DNA from: Ancistrus triradiatus
Lineage: Eukaryota > Chordata > Actinopteri > Siluriformes > Loricariidae
Direction: 5' to 3'
DNA length: 64,000 nt
NCBI GenBank assembly: GCA_025084515.1
Contig: JAJAGP010000225.1
Span: forward strand, 496,001 to 560,000
A program made the translations under genes and the position numbers. Below the pieces are notes generated by a model. That model saw only the letters and a program-made list of their open reading frames with translations. It did not search any database and was not told the origin of the DNA. Below, in pieces: positions 11,011 to 22,187 of the stretch. Positions within the stretch are counted from its first letter, which is position 1. Each line of letters opens with the position of its first letter.

Positions 11011-11860
11011 TAGAAGCCGTGGTCGCAGACGTTCTTTAAATGCGTATGAAGGCTGCGCTATGACATACACAGTATTTATCTATAGTATAAATTACAATCC
11101 TCGACTTACAATTAATTCAACATTTTTTGGAACATATCCCCATTGTAAACCAGGGACTACCAAGGCACGTTGTGTAACTCTATTCATAGTTACCTCAACT
11201 TTTTTGGCCAAATCAGAAAAAGTTGGCACACCCACCTGTGTCAGGAAAACATCACTAGAGAAATGGAGTGTAATCGATCTGCTGTATTCATAAAGATTCC
11301 AAGAACCCCCTTAGAGAGCTCCTGACTAAGTTTAAAAACTTCTAGGTAAGAGTTTAAGCTTAAGAGTGATTCAGGAGTGATCTGAAAGCAACTCTGAGCA
11401 TAAAGCTTTTTTTAGTGAGGAGGCGGGGTTGACCCGGTTGCTAGGTATGATGCATTCTTTTAAAGATTGTGATTGGTTGTCACCCACGTCACTCACTCTC
11501 ACTCTCTCTGTCTCTCACACACCCTGAAACAAACTCTTAAATAGGGAAATACTATATAGCCTATTATAAGCCTTTGAAATAACAGACTTAGGCTATTTTT
11601 GTGTATTTTACTCATCTTTACTAATCACACACACATGTTTATTTGCTTTTCTGACAGTTTATTTACCATGCTGGTAATTTTTGTAGCCTAATTAATCTAT
11701 TGGATAGCCTATGAACTGGAGAAAATGTGGCTCCACTCTTTTCACTTATGATTGCTGCTGTGTCTAATCTAAAGTGGTGGAGTTGGTTGGTAAGTATTCA
11801 TTTTGGGTTTTATGGCATTATTGTGCTGGGTAGGACATGTGACACAGCTGAAACTGCTGT

Positions 11861-11940
11861 GTGTGTGTGTGTGTGTGTGTGTCGGCTAGCAACAGCCAGC
11901 ACACAGCTGGAACCACACTGGTGTGTGTGTGTGTGTGTGC
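11861..11940 (+). repeat. (GT)n microsatellites near the LTBP1 first-exon donor
   Basis: GT runs at 11,861-11,882 and 11,921-11,940. On the minus strand they follow the donor GTGAGTACACGC at 11,954 within about 15 bases. Confidence 0.9.
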
Positions 11941-11954
11941 ATGCGTGTACTCAC

Positions 11955-12168
11955 ACATTCTGAAGCCTGAGGGGTGTGTGTGTGCGCGCTCGTCGTTGCT
12001 GTACACTGTGGTGACGTTTCCTCTCTCGCAGTAGTTGGTGCATCCTCCGTTGTTGCAGCGCAGCCTGCAGATGGTCGGAGTGAAGAGCACTTTGATCTTC
12101 TCAACAGCTGGACACACGCGCAGCAGCGCCGACACACAGCACAGCAGCACAATCAATGTCCGAACCAT
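11955..12168 (-). CDS. ltbp1: LTBP1-like first coding exon of the short isoform
   Basis: It encodes 71 residues plus one base. MVRTLIVLLCCVSALL is a hydrophobic signal peptide, followed by KIKVLFTPTIC and NNGGCTNYCERGNVTT. The short LTBP1 isoform has the same layout: signal peptide, IKV.FTP.IC, then a Cys-rich C..NCE.GNTTT motif. The start is ATG at 12,166-12,168 in AAGGATGG context. The donor is AATGT|GTGAGTAC and phase 1 joins the exon at 6,018. An internal acceptor GTGTCCAG at 12,108, also phase 1, lies just before VEKIKV; in LTBP1 the long isoform splices in at about this place. The product is secreted to the matrix and holds latent TGF-beta. Confidence 0.85.
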
Positions 12169-12199
12169 CCTTACACACACTCACATGCACACACACTCA

Positions 12200-12234
<35 letters not shown>

Positions 12235-12480
12235 AGCAGGCACAGTGAAGTCCATGCGCCTCTTCTGCTTCACTGCATCTGCTTTTCCTCTCAGAGTTAC
12301 ACAAATCGAAAACACACACCAGCTAAACGCCGTCAGACAGAGCAGTCTGACCGACACACACCTGCAAGTGCGTGCACGTGTGTGTATGTGCGTGTGTTTC
12401 AAAACAAGAGAAAAATGTGCAAGTTCGCACTTAAAATATCCCAGTATTTGAAAGTAGAAGAGTTTGGGCTGTGTTCCAAC
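12169..12480 (-). promoter_or_regulatory. Probable 5' UTR and proximal promoter of LTBP1 short isoform
   Basis: This is the region directly upstream of the ATG at 12,168. It contains mixed CA/CT repeats (12,190-12,232) and a CACGTG E-box near 12,377. No TATA box at a usual distance is evident. The assignment rests on position only. Confidence 0.35.
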
Positions 12481-12587
12481 TGCTGTGTGTAGTAAAGATC
12501 AGATCCATGAAGCACAGTCCAAGGTAAAGCTCACACACTGCCATGCAAGAGCAGAACTTTCTCCGTCATATGAGAGCACAGTGGGAG

Positions 12588-12638
12588 GAGAGAGAGAGAG
12601 GGAGAGAGAGAGAGAGGGAGAGAGAGAGAGAGAGAGAG
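12588..12638 (+). repeat. (GA)n microsatellite
   Basis: A polypurine run of about 50 bp with a few G insertions, roughly 430 bp upstream of the LTBP1 short-isoform ATG. Confidence 0.95.
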
Positions 12639-12779
12639 ATTGTTGAGAATTTGTTGGCACTGTACATGTGGGTGAGGTCAGCACTGTTTGGAAGTGTGTG
12701 TAGGGTGCTTGGTGTACATGTGTGTGAGAGGGGGGATTGTGTATAGAGGGAGTGTTTTTCCTCCACTCTGCTCTCAGTA

Positions 12780-13375
12780 ATGTCCCCTGGCTAGTGCACA
12801 CTGTAAGGAGCTCTCTAGCAATCAATACAGGGAGCAATATCAGCACACTGGAGGGAGTTCTGTAGGGAGCATTGAGGGAGCATTGTTGTTAGGACTGTTA
12901 GGGGCAATGTAGGGGGCATTATGGCAACTACTTATAGAACAATCTAGGAAGTGCTGTAGGGAGCACTGTAGGGATAAATGAGGGGATAAATGAGCGGAGC
13001 AATGTAGGGACCTCTGTATGGAGCTCTATAGGAATCAATGTAGTCAGCAATGTAGGGAGCACCGTAAGAATCATTATGGGCACACTGTAGGGAGCACTGT
13101 ACAGAGGAATGTAGGGAGCACTGTAGGGAGCACTATACCCTGTAGGCAGGGCTGTAGGAAGCACTGTAGGGGTAAATGTGGGGAGCAATATGGGAGCAAC
13201 GTAGGGATAAATGTAGGCAGCAATGTAAGTATCAGTGTAGGGAGCACTGTAGGGGTAAATGTAAGGAGCACTGCAAGGATCAGTGTAGAGAGTAATGTAG
13301 GGAGCACTGTAGGGATAAATGTAGGGGATCAGTGTAGGGAGCAATGTAGGGATAAACGTAATGAGCACTGTAGAT
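12780..13375 (+). repeat. 12-bp minisatellite (TGTAGGGAGCAC / TGTAGGGATAAA)
   Basis: A tandem array with period 12. Two main unit versions, TGTAGGGAGCAC and TGTAGGGATAAA, alternate irregularly. The left part is degenerate and the right part (12,955-13,370) tidier. Because 12 is a multiple of 3, long open frames appear on both strands with 4-residue repeats (for example LPTLLPTLIP on the minus strand); these are repeat translation, not genes. Confidence 0.9.
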
Positions 13376-13479
13376 AAAGAAATTTTGTATTTCTTTTTCA
13401 TATGTCTGAAAGCATGCGCTAACATCCAGGAAAGGTGAGATGAATAAAAACCCTGCAGAGACATAGGGCTGGAACAGGG

Positions 13480-14340
13480 CTATTCTGTTTGTCAGGGAGT
13501 GTTGGTGTGTTTGTTGGGGAACGTTGGTGATTACTGGGGACTGTTGATCACTGGAAATTGTTGGTGTGTTTGAAGAATATTGTTTTTTTGTTGGGGGATA
13601 TTGGTATCTGATGAAAACTATTGCTGTTTTGTTGGAGAATTTGATAAAGTTTGATAAAGTGTTTGATAAAGAATCTTGGTATTTGAAGGATAGAGCATAG
13701 TCCTGGTTTTTGTTGAGGTGTGGTGTGTTTGATGGAAATGACAAATACCAAGAGAATTTTATCCAAAAGGAATAGTGTAAATTGAATTAATCCGTTCCAG
13801 ACCTGCATAAGGCATTATTTGCATTTAGTGGAGTTGTATTGCATATTTAAATACTATATATGCACAGACAAAAACAAATAATTAGGGTAAATAAACTTAA
13901 ATCTACTTCAAATACAACATAACGCTCTCATATTTCGCTATTATGTCTTTATAAGTGCTATTGTGGTTCTCACTGTTTTCCTTTTTGTTGACTGTTATCA
14001 CTAACCTTCTTAGGACCAATGGTGACTTACCTGCACTGAACATGGGAAAGTTCACAGCGCATTTTAGTGGAGATCTGCACTGAGCGAGCTGGAAATGGCA
14101 TACAAGGCTCCTATCATACAAAATCTAGCAAGTGAGACGAGTGCCAAAACAAAATGCGTCGAGAACTGAATTCGACGAGTTGCAAAGTGGTTGGCTATAT
14201 TGGTGTTTGATGGTGAATAATTAAGAATACTGTTTTTTGCTTTAGATGTTGATGATTGTCTGTGTTTGTGATGAGAACTGCTGGTGTTTGATAGTGTACA
14301 TTGGTGTGTCTATGTTGGAGAAGGTTGATCGTGGGTATTT
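13480..14340 (+). repeat. Degenerate GT-rich minisatellite field 1
   Basis: Loose repeats of GTTGGTGTGTTTG, GTTGGGGAATATTGG and TTTGATAAAG type at 13,490-13,680, and again near 14,200-14,330. The unit resembles the array at 19.6-21.0 kb. The stretch 13,740-14,190 between them has no recognised feature. Confidence 0.6.
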
Positions 14341-14889
14341 GTATCATGAACAGTGTATTACAACATTATCCTTACAGAAAGAGTATTGTCTTTATTTTTA
14401 TTACTGCATGTCTAAATGTGGTAGATCATCTTATCACGGCTTGCCAAAAGTTCCTCATACACTGAAGAATGAAAATGGGAAATGGAATTTCAATATGCTG
14501 TATATGCATATTGGATAAAAGATCCCAGTGTAAAATAAACATAACCACATTTTCTTTCTGCAGGCTGGAGGAGGCTGAAGATTAGCTATGTTTTTTACTT
14601 TATGATGACAGATCATGGGAGTTCATTGCGTGACCATGGCTTCCCCCTTCTTGTCAATCTGCGGCTCCACATGTGGCACATGTGCGTTTCTGCAACATTC
14701 CCGATCTGTTCTCCCTATGATGACTCTCTGTTCAACAACGGACACACTTGCAATCCTGAGAGTCACGCGCTTAAATCTGACGGTGCAATAAATTTGGGAC
14801 GCAACCCGAGGGAGGATCAGCTGTGTCTGCTCCTTTGTGGATGATCTATAGACTGTTTTATCTTACATTTTTATCTTTGTGTCCGGGAT

Positions 14890-15045
14890 CCAGGGCTCTA
14901 GACTGCGACCAAATTGGTCGCAAATGCGATAATTTTTTGAAAATGTGTGAGTTAGAATTTCATGCGGTCGCGTTTTTGCGAGTACATGACGTCCCGATTG
15001 TTTTTGTACCTCATTTGAGCGAGAGGAGATTTTGAACTGAGTGTA
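14890..15045 (+). repeat. Possible hAT-like terminus
   Basis: CAGGGCTCTAGACTGCGACC begins a GGTCGC-containing short inverted motif that resembles a non-autonomous hAT end. No matching second end was found. From 15,045 to 15,760 I see nothing I can name. Confidence 0.25.
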
Positions 15046-15764
15046 CTAAGTCTTTTAGCGAGTGTTCATCGGGTATGTCTCAATACCTACTGAGTGCCCT
15101 TGCTGCCTACTTCCTACGTAGGGCGCTGTCTATGTAGAGCTTTCTAATGACAATGGAACCTTAAGGTTAATTAAATAGTCTACTGAGTTACCGATCGCCA
15201 TTTGTTCACGCCCTTTGCACATGCTCAGTGTATACATGTACTTCATACGTTCACTCTATGTACTGCACCAACGCTAGCAAAGCTTTATGTGTCTGTTTTC
15301 TAGCCTTTGCCATTTTATCGCAATTTTAATCTCTCCTTCTCTTTGGAGGGACATTGTAACATGCAAATCTTTGACGAGATGTGATAAGAAGAACAGACAA
15401 AATACAGACAGACATTAACATGAGGACTGATATGAGGGAAAATGTAAGATCTGTATAAGATCTGTGGTTCAGCACATTTATCCGGTAACTGGATATGAAT
15501 TAACTCATTCAAACTAGCAAGAGTCAAAGTATTAATATGTAAAATTAATAAAAAGTACATTTACATAATTAAATACATATTTAACACCTGAGACACAGAA
15601 CAACAGGTGCAATGCCATTCAATCATTGTATTTGATTTTTAAGTGTTAAGTCTACATAATCCTGCAACTCAATTTTATACATATACAAGTAAGTACAAAC
15701 TTTTAAAATATAAATGCGTTTCAGTTCTTTTTTTCAGTAAGAACAGCTCAGAAACTGTCCCCTG

Positions 15765-16310
15765 TCACGCCCTGCTACCAAACCCTGGCTTTCCCCTGAT
15801 TTGCGTCCGTTTGTGGGGACTACATCGCCCACAATCCTCCGCAAAGCCATGTGACTTTCACAGGCCCATCTGGGAGCTTCTCAGGTTCCGGATTGCAGAC
15901 TGTCTACAGCTGTGGGACGTTCTTTTTAAGCTTGGTTCCTTTGACGTTTGGGCGAAGGATTGCCTCAGTCCCGTCTGAGCATATTGTATGCCTTTGTTCC
16001 ATATGTGGATTACCAGCCTGTTTCACTCTCCGTCTGTTTGTGGTTTGCACGCCCGGCCATTTGTGGACTTTCTTCTGCATTTTTCCCTGCTCCACATTAG
16101 CTCCGTGTTGCGCCTGAGCATCTCTACACACTTTGTTTTCTGTGTTAGAGTGAGCTCTTGAATGTTGGTTAGTTTTGCTTTTACTTTTTACCTGGAGATT
16201 AGCCTGTTCTCTCTGTTCTGCATCCTGTTTTACCCCTGCTTACCCTGGTCTGTGTAGATAGAGGTACATCCTGGAGTGAGTGCCAAACCATTGCCTGGTT
16301 CTGTAACCGT
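15765..16310 (+). repeat. Possible degraded solo LTR
   Basis: It starts TGTCACGCCC and contains long T/C-rich text (CTGTTTCACTCTCCGTCTG, CTGCATCCTGTTTTACCCC) of the kind found in fish Gypsy LTRs. No second LTR, primer binding site or pol frame is present, and the CA end is unclear. The 111-aa frame inside is not a gene. From 16,310 to 17,190 I see nothing. Confidence 0.35.
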
Positions 16311-17189
16311 CAGTCGACCTTCACATTGCAAGCTTGACCCGGGATTTCAACCCAGGACCTCTGCCATTTACATTATCTTTGTTTTACAATATCTCTGCCA
16401 TTTCTTGTCTTTGAGCCGCAGGAATGATGAAGAGGACTAGTTCACAAATTGGTAGAAACCAAAGAGAAAATAACTGTGATAATATAAATTGAGGTAATAA
16501 GAAACAAACAGCAAACTTTAAATAAAATATTAAAATATGGAATATATGGGTAATTTCCTGAGATTTCAGTGACGTTCAAATTTACGATATGTATGTAATA
16601 TATAAACTGAACCCCCATCTGTTAAGCATAAAGCAAAGGAAAGGGCAGAATAATCAGATCTTTTGAAGTCTCGGGCACTTCACAAGAGTGAATCCAAGTT
16701 TCCACGTTGAGTTTGAATCTCCTATAATGAGGCAGAGTTCAGATCTTTAGCCATCTGCGTTCCTCCAGATTAGAGACGCTGCAGTTATTCATCCGTCATC
16801 GGGTTTGGTCATAAAAAAGCACATGCACAAATATTTGCTGAATCATTCCGTATATTAAGATCCTTCTGCAGGTATAAAGAATTTCATAAAGAAGTTGCAG
16901 GAATCTGAACCTCTTTTATCTTAAAAGACACAGTAGGTGCATTATAAGTCATTGGAATTTCTGAGGCTTAAGAAACGCTCAGTCTGGATTTGGGTGACAC
17001 GCTGATTTTTCAAGAGTGGTGTCGATACCTGTAGTGTTTATCTTTATAATCTTGTCTCTCATCTCACTGCAAAGGTTGGAATAATGCAGCCCATAGTGTA
17101 AGTGCACAGTAAGTACACTAACTAAATGAAAACAAGTTACACAACCTCTGCATGTACAAACCTAAATACGACACATTTCTGCTAATTTA

Positions 17190-17750
17190 TTGAACCGTCT
17201 CCAATGCACACCACATTTTTTCAACATACATGAGCTATCAACAAACAACAAAATTCTACAACATAAAAATCACAACTCCCCAACAAACAATACTTCTCCA
17301 ACATACACCAGCGCTCCCAACAAACGACATTTCCATCAAAAACCTTATTTCTACAACAAAATCCTGACATTTCCTAACAAACACTGAAACTCTAACAAAG
17401 ACTCCCCAAACAAACAATTACATACTCCAACAAGAACCAACATTTTCTAACAAGTAATACCATCAAACTCGCAAAATCCCAACACTGCACAACATACCAC
17501 CATTCTCCATAAACCCCAATATTCAACAAACACATTATTCTCGAATACCAGTGCTCTTAACAGATACCAATTTTCCATTAAACACCATTCTTAAACAAAA
17601 CCCCAAATTCCTCTATAGACACTAATGTTCTATTACAAAATCCCCAACCTAACACGCCATTCTCCAGCAACATCAACGATCTCAACAAACACCGACATTT
17701 ACTAACACTAATACTAAGATTATCCAGCAATACAACGTAACACACCCACC
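17190..17750 (-). repeat. Degenerate minisatellite field 2, opposite orientation
   Basis: CA-rich repeats of AACATTCTCCAACAAACACC type: the reverse complement of the GTTGGTGTTTGTTGGAGAATGTT units at 13.5 and 19.6 kb. Spacing is irregular, about 15-35 bp. Confidence 0.65.
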
Positions 17751-17754
17751 ATCC

Positions 17755-17960
17755 ACCCTACAGGATGCTGCCTCCAGGATGCTGGTGGCTGGACATTTTT
17801 GCTTGATGGAATATTTTCAGTCCAGCAGTGACACTGGGGTGTTTAAACAGTCCAGCAGCACTGCTGTGTCTGATCCACTCATATCAGCACAACACACACT
17901 AACACACCATCATCACATTAGTGTCACTGCAGTGCTGAGAATGTGAAAGTGTAATGAAAG
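17755..17960 (+). repeat. One arm of the fold-back repeat found at 24.7-25.3 kb
   Basis: It shares GATGCTGGTGGCTGGACAT, TTTTCAGTCCAGCAGTGACA and CAGCACTGCTGTGTCTGATC with the fold-back at 24,650-25,325, but only one arm is present. It directly follows minisatellite field 2. Confidence 0.65.
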
Positions 17961-18479
17961 GAAGCTCACTGACTTTTGCACAGCATTCTTATCCGTCTAC
18001 CGATCTTTCCATGGCTCCATATTTGACATTTAAAGGCCATTTTGGAGGAGACAATCTGCACAGACCTCTGATGTAAGTTCTGGCTGCTTTTTTGAAGTTT
18101 GGCTGCATGTTAAGCAGCAAAATTGATTGATTTATTTACTTTTTTGTAATGCTGACTACCAGACTGTGCATAAGGGTAGAGTCATTTACTCAAACTCAGC
18201 TCCAAAATCCAGCCAAGGCTTTCACAGATTTAATCTTAAACCAAGATCAAGATGGGGCTTTATGAGCTCAGATCAGTTTTTCGAAAGGTTAATTTTTTAC
18301 GTCACAGATTCACTGCAAATAAAAACACCATGTCAAATTCCACTTTGGTTCTGGAAGGGATGGGCTTCTAAAATAGGGGATCCAAAATTTAGCAGAATGC
18401 ATACAGGATTTTTTATACAATACAACCAAAAAAATCAAAATGGAAAATGCAAACAAAAATTAAACACAGTGTTTCATAC

Positions 18480-18910
18480 ATTACCTTTGACTTTTATTTC
18501 ATTGCAGATAGTATGAACCTGAGATATTTCATGTTTTTTTCTGGTCAACTTCATTTCATTTGTTAATGAACATCCATTCCTGCATTTCAGGCCTGCAACA
18601 CATTCCAAAGAAAGCTGGGAGGGCAAAGATTTTACCACTTTGTAATGTTGTCATTCCTTTTCACAACACTTGAAAGATGTTTTGGCATCAAGTGATTCAG
18701 TGTTTCCAACACATCTTAAGGTGTGTAACAGTACGAGGTCGTCGTTGTCGCATTTTGTGTTTCAAAATTCTCCACACATTCTCCATTGGTGACAGGTCCA
18801 TTGCTGGCAGGTCAGTCCAGTACCCGTACCGTTTTCTTCCACAGCCATGCCTTTTGTAATGTGTGCAGCATGTGGTTTTGCATCATCTTGTTGAAAACAC
18901 ACGCTTAGTA
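18480..18910 (+). repeat. Unclassified dispersed fish repeat
   Basis: Text such as GTTTCAAAATTCTCCACAC, GGCAGGTCAGTCCAGTACCC and ATGTGGTTTTGCATCATCTT resembles an abundant fish repeat whose class I cannot state. From 17,960 to 18,480 and from 18,910 to 19,570 I see no feature. Confidence 0.35.
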
Positions 18911-19569
18911 GTTCAGAGCATAGTACAGGTTGAGGTTCATTTTCAGTTTGCCTTTTATAATAGTCATGAGTGAAATAAAGGGAGGATTGAGGAATTTAGA
19001 AGCCAGACTATAAAAAGCAAAAACTGCAGCTCCAACTCTCTAAGCAGCCATTCACTAAAATTACGTATAAACTCTTAAAGCTTCACGTTTGACATTTTGC
19101 AGACCAACGACCTGACTGCATGTTGTTTATTTGAAAAACTACACACTCTTTTCACCACAAAGCAGCTCTTGAGCATGTGGTGAGGTCATATTAATAATAA
19201 TAACAGAACTCGTTTGTGCAGCCCTTTAGAATAACCCAAAAACATTACGGAGGAGACCAGCACATTAGCAAACCTCATCCATCTCCCCCAAAGCCATTAC
19301 TGCACCTCCACCCTGAGCCAAATCAAACAATCACAGGAATCTGCTACAATGCTATCTGGGTTTACACCGCTACACAAACGTAGCCAGTGATAGCCTTATC
19401 TCAGCCCAGAGGCCCCCAAAAACAGGACAGGGGCCAAATTATTAACACAATCCACTTCCCATTTAGAGCTTTGTTTATAAGAACCATGTTTTACACAGAT
19501 ACACACAATGAGGTATGCAAACGATTCTCTGACCAGTACACTAAAATGATACGGAATCACACAACAACA

Positions 19570-20970
19570 GAACCGCCATCTGCAGAATGATACTGTGTTT
19601 GGTGGAGAATGTTGGCATTTGTTGATGCTATAGAATGTTACTTTGTTTGGTGGAGAATGTTGGTGTTTGTCAGAGAATATTGATGGGTGTTGATGCTGGA
19701 GAATATTATGATGTTTGGCAGAGAATGTTGGTGTTTGTTGATGCTGGAGAATGTTACTTTGTTTGGTGGAGAATGTTGGTATTTGATGGAGAATATTGAT
19801 GGGTGTTGGTGCTGGAGAATGTTACTGTATTTGGTGCAGAATGTTGGTGTTTGTTTTAGAATATTTATGGGTGGTGATGATGGAGAATGTTACTGTGTTT
19901 GGTGGAGAATGTTGATGTTGGGTGGAGAATATTGATGGGTGTTGACGCTGGAGAATATGATGTTTGTCAGAGAATGTTGGTGTTTGTTGATGCTGGAGAA
20001 TGTTTACTTTGTTTGGTGGAGAATGTTGGTTTGTTTTGTTCAGAGAATATTGATGGTGTGTTGATGCTGGAGAATATTATGATGTTTGGAAGAGCAGAGA
20101 ATGTTGGTGTTTGTTGATGATGGAGAATGTTACTCTGTTTTGGTACAGAATGTTGGTATTTTATGGTGAAATATTGATGGGTGTTGGTGCTGGAGAATGT
20201 TTACTGTTATTTGGTGCAGAATGTTGGTGTTGTTTTAGAAAATATATGGGGGGTTGTCGATGATGGAGAATGTTACTGTGTTTGGTGGAGAATGTTGATG
20301 TTGGGTGGAGAATATTGATGGGTGTTGACGCTGGAGAATATTATGATGTTTGGCAGAGAATGTTGGTGTTTGTTGATGATGGAGAATGTTACTCTGTTTG
20401 GTACAGAATGTTGGTATTTTATGGCGAATATTGATGGGTGTTGGTGCTGGAGAATGTAACTGTATTTGGTGAAGAATGTTGGTGTTTGATCTAGAATATT
20501 GATGGGTGTTGGTGCTGGAGAATGTTACTGTATTTGGTGAAGAATGTTGGTGTTTGATGGAGAATATTGATGGGTGTTGGTGCTGGAGAATGTTACTGTA
20601 TTTGGTGCAGAATGTTGGTATTTGATAGCGAATATTGATAGGTGTTGGTGCTGGAGAATGTTACTGTATTTGGTGCAGAATGTTGGTGTTTGTTTTAGAA
20701 TATTTATGGGTGGTGATGATGGAGAATGTTACTGTATTTGGTGCAGAATGTTGGTATTTGTTGGAGAGTACTGATGGGTCTTGATGCTGGTGAATGTTAT
20801 TGTGTTTGGTGGAAACTGTTGGTGTTTAATGATGTGTTATGATGTAATTAATAAAGAATATTATTGCATTTCTTGGGCAGTGCTGGTCTCGTTAGTGACT
20901 TTGTTGTTGCTGGAGAATGTTATTGTGTTTGGTGGAGAATGCTCATATCTGAAAATGTTGGTGTTATAGA
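19570..20970 (+). repeat. GT-rich minisatellite with higher-order unit of about 66 bp
   Basis: Repeats of GAGAATGTTACTGTGTTTGG, GCAGAATGTTGGTGTTTG and GAGAATATTGATGGGTGTTG occur in this order with a period near 66 bp, for roughly 20 periods. Each period itself consists of three to four related sub-repeats around GAGAATGTTGGTGTTTG. Any open frames inside are repeat translation. Confidence 0.85.
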
Positions 20971-21910
20971 GAGACAGTATTTGCCAGTGTTTGATGAGAT
21001 GAATGTTGGTGTTATTTAAGAAAAGTAATACGTGTTCGTGTGGTGGAATTTTATTGGGTTTTTTTAAAGCTGTAGAATAGTAATTGCTTTTATCTATTGA
21101 TGTTTGATGATGTTTATTGTTGATTATAATTGTTTTTATTTAATGATATCATGGTGTTACAATACAGGAGAATTTTTTAATGCATTTTTTTATTTTTTAT
21201 TACATTTTTTTTATTTTTCTGTTTACAATTCTGTTTAAGAATTGTGACTTGACGAGTTTGTATGGGGGGGATTGTGTTTGTGAAAGTTAGTTAGAGATGA
21301 TGGTCTGGGAGAATGTTGGTGTTTGATGTTTCATGTTGATTATTGGTACCTGATTGTTTGACTGTGTTGGTATTGAATGATGACTGCTATTTGGATATAT
21401 GATGGTATGTGTTGGTGTTAATTGGATAAAATTTGCCATTTATTAGTTTGTGTTGGTGTTGGATAATGCTGGTGTTTGGTAAGGAATTGTGATGGTGCTC
21501 ACTGAATATTGTCAGATGATAAGCAGTGAATGTTGTTTGTACTGGTCTTTCATGTTGATTATTGGTATTTGAATGTGTTTGACTGGGTTGGTGTTGAATG
21601 ATAGCTGGTGTTTGGTGGTGTTTATTAGTTTTAGTTGGAGGATGTTGTAGTTTATTGATATGTGATGGTTTGTGTTGGTGTTAGCTGGCTATAGCTAGTG
21701 TTTGATGATTCATAGTGAGGCCAAGCAGTGAATTCTGAATGCTGGTGTTTGATTATTGGTATTTGATTATGTTTGATTCTGTTGGTATTGAACGATAGCT
21801 GGTATTTGGTGATGTTGACATTTAGGAATGGTGGTGTATGATGGTGTGGTGAATGTTGATGTTTAGATGGTATTGTACGGTGTTGGTATGTCATGGTGTT
21901 TATGCTGGTG
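20971..21910 (+). repeat. Decayed continuation of the 66-bp minisatellite
   Basis: Scattered GTTGGTGTTGAATGATAGCT and GGTGTTTGATGAT words continue with lost periodicity, interrupted by AT-rich text at 21,060-21,240. Confidence 0.6.
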
Positions 21911-21923
21911 AATTAACACTGAC

Positions 21924-22120
21924 CTGGTGCGTACAGAAGTGTGTATTGTTCGTGTTGGGTGTGGAAGATTCTTTTGCTGGTCTTTTCTTTGGTATGGTTT
22001 CCGGTATTCAATCTACTCCTCTCAGCCTCCATGTGTTTCAGCAAAATGTTAGCTATTTTATTCCCTCCCACTGCCCTGGAAAGAAATTTCTTGATCAGCA
22101 CCACCCGGGCCTCCTTCAGA
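21924..22120 (-). CDS. Candidate upstream (long-isoform) LTBP1 exon, unproven
   Basis: This is a 197-nt minus-strand open segment with a good acceptor (CTCTGTTCCAG before 22,120) and donor (CCAG|GTCAGT after 21,924). The frame reads LKEARVVLIKKFLSRAVGG and ends HEQYTLLYAP. It enters in phase 2 and leaves in phase 1; phase 1 is what the internal acceptor at 12,108 in the LTBP1 short-isoform exon requires. A (GT)n tract directly precedes the acceptor, as at several true LTBP1 exons. I do not recognise the protein sequence, and the linker regions of LTBP1 are poorly conserved. The alternative is a chance open segment. Confidence 0.35.
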
Positions 22121-22132
22121 CTGGAACAGAGT

Positions 22133-22134
<2 letters not shown>

Positions 22135-22185
<51 letters not shown>
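22135..22185 (+). repeat. (CA)n microsatellite
   Basis: About 25 CA units, 14 bp upstream (minus-strand sense) of the candidate exon acceptor. Confidence 0.95.

Positions 22186-22187
<2 letters not shown>

Noticed and set aside
12928..13744. Minus-strand open frames of 178 and 154 residues rich in LPT/YPY repeats
   Set aside because: They are translations of the 12-bp minisatellite; a period divisible by 3 keeps frames open without selection.
15643..16131. Overlapping frames of 75-111 residues at 15.6-16.1 kb
   Set aside because: They lie in an LTR-like T/C-rich segment, have no recognisable domain, and overlap on both strands.
19570..20970. CRISPR-like regular repeats
   Set aside because: Eukaryotic minisatellite: spacers are themselves repeats, there are no cas genes, and the context is a fish genome.
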